From contig CP070638.1 in the NCBI GenBank assembly GCA_020354025.1, forward strand, positions 1,687,243-1,751,242: DNA of 64,000 nucleotides, written 5' to 3'. Below are positions 63,891 through 64,000 of this stretch, in pieces (position 1 is the stretch's first letter; each line of letters starts with the position of its first letter). This DNA is from Fidelibacterota bacterium. GTDB taxonomy: Bacteria; Fidelibacterota; Marinisomatia; SCGC-AAA003-L08; TS1B11. Position numbers and translations under genes: made by a program. The notes under the pieces were generated by a model. The model did no database searches. It was not told where the DNA came from and worked only from the letters and a program-made list of their open reading frames with translations.

Positions 63891-64000
63891 GCCCGTGGTA
63901 AGCTTAAAATAGCCGACTGGCCCCTCGCTTTAGTATTCAACCGCCCGGCGACAGCACTTTATGAGGGCTGCAGCAAGCCGGTACATCTAGCCTATGACGA

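Overview
The window is one continuous piece of a bacterial chromosome with a G+C content that looks moderately high. It has dense gene packing, many ATGA-type start/stop overlaps and no rRNA, tRNA, insertion sequence or CRISPR array that I could find. Several features point to a Gram-negative member of the FCB superphylum, in the neighbourhood of Marinimicrobia, Calditrichota, KSB1 or Ignavibacteria. These are C-terminal sorting/FlgD-like domains opening with a YPNPFNP motif, a TonB protein, LpxH (lipid A), a BamA-like barrel, and FCB-type families resembling DUF6588 and DUF6249. This placement is inference from gene content; no marker gene was compared.

Layout. 1-2.1 kb: 5' part of ligA and a small secreted protein. 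2.4-5 kb: an AT-richer secreted heparinase II/III-like lyase. 5-9.5 kb: methylmalonyl-CoA mutase large subunit, biotin ligase, type III pantothenate kinase, an Rrf2 regulator with three cysteines, and UspA. 9.5-10.1 kb: a 616-bp hairpin-rich non-coding stretch. 10-14.6 kb: tonB and a convergent glcDEF glycolate oxidase operon. 14.8-19.1 kb: two ECF sigma loci, one with a zinc-finger anti-sigma factor, the other with a divergent pair of nearly identical ECF-type promoters. 19-23 kb: a PepSY membrane protein, biotin carboxylase and BCCP, and a class IV aminotransferase. 23-25.2 kb: a DNA amino-methyltransferase overlapping a DHH-like protein. 25-34 kb: envelope proteins (DUF6588-like, lamin-tail, TPR, LysM lipoprotein) and an M16 peptidase. 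35-36.5 kb: carA. 36.9-39.6 kb: a TetR-controlled cluster of flavodoxin, an atypical Rieske protein, a 37-residue microprotein and an alpha/beta hydrolase. 39.8-50.4 kb: lipoprotein, cyclic 2,3-diphosphoglycerate synthetase-like GTPase, pruA, MFS transporter, DUF4038 glycosidase lipoprotein, nitrilase, MauE-thioredoxin fusion and a PhzF protein. 50.4-59.7 kb: methyltransferase, M48 protease, tgt, a 1044-residue protease/propeller/barrel protein, lpxH, and HEAT and FxLYD proteins. 59.9-63.9 kb: an arsenic and thiol-redox operon (arsR, arsP, arsC, two mini-thioredoxins, a thioredoxin lipoprotein and ccdA).

How the genes fit together. Biotin ligase, BCCP, biotin carboxylase and methylmalonyl-CoA mutase point to a propionyl-CoA/methylmalonyl-CoA route, with the carboxyltransferase and the B12-binding subunit encoded elsewhere. 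glcDEF oxidises glycolate. The last operon reads as arsenate reduction plus arsenical export, coupled to a possible thiol relay from cytoplasmic mini-thioredoxins through CcdA to an exported thioredoxin.

The most promising candidates for something undescribed are the methyltransferase/DHH-like pair, the TetR-flavodoxin-Rieske-microprotein cluster with its altered Rieske ligand, the mirror-image ECF promoters, and the structured 9.7-10.1 kb intergenic region.
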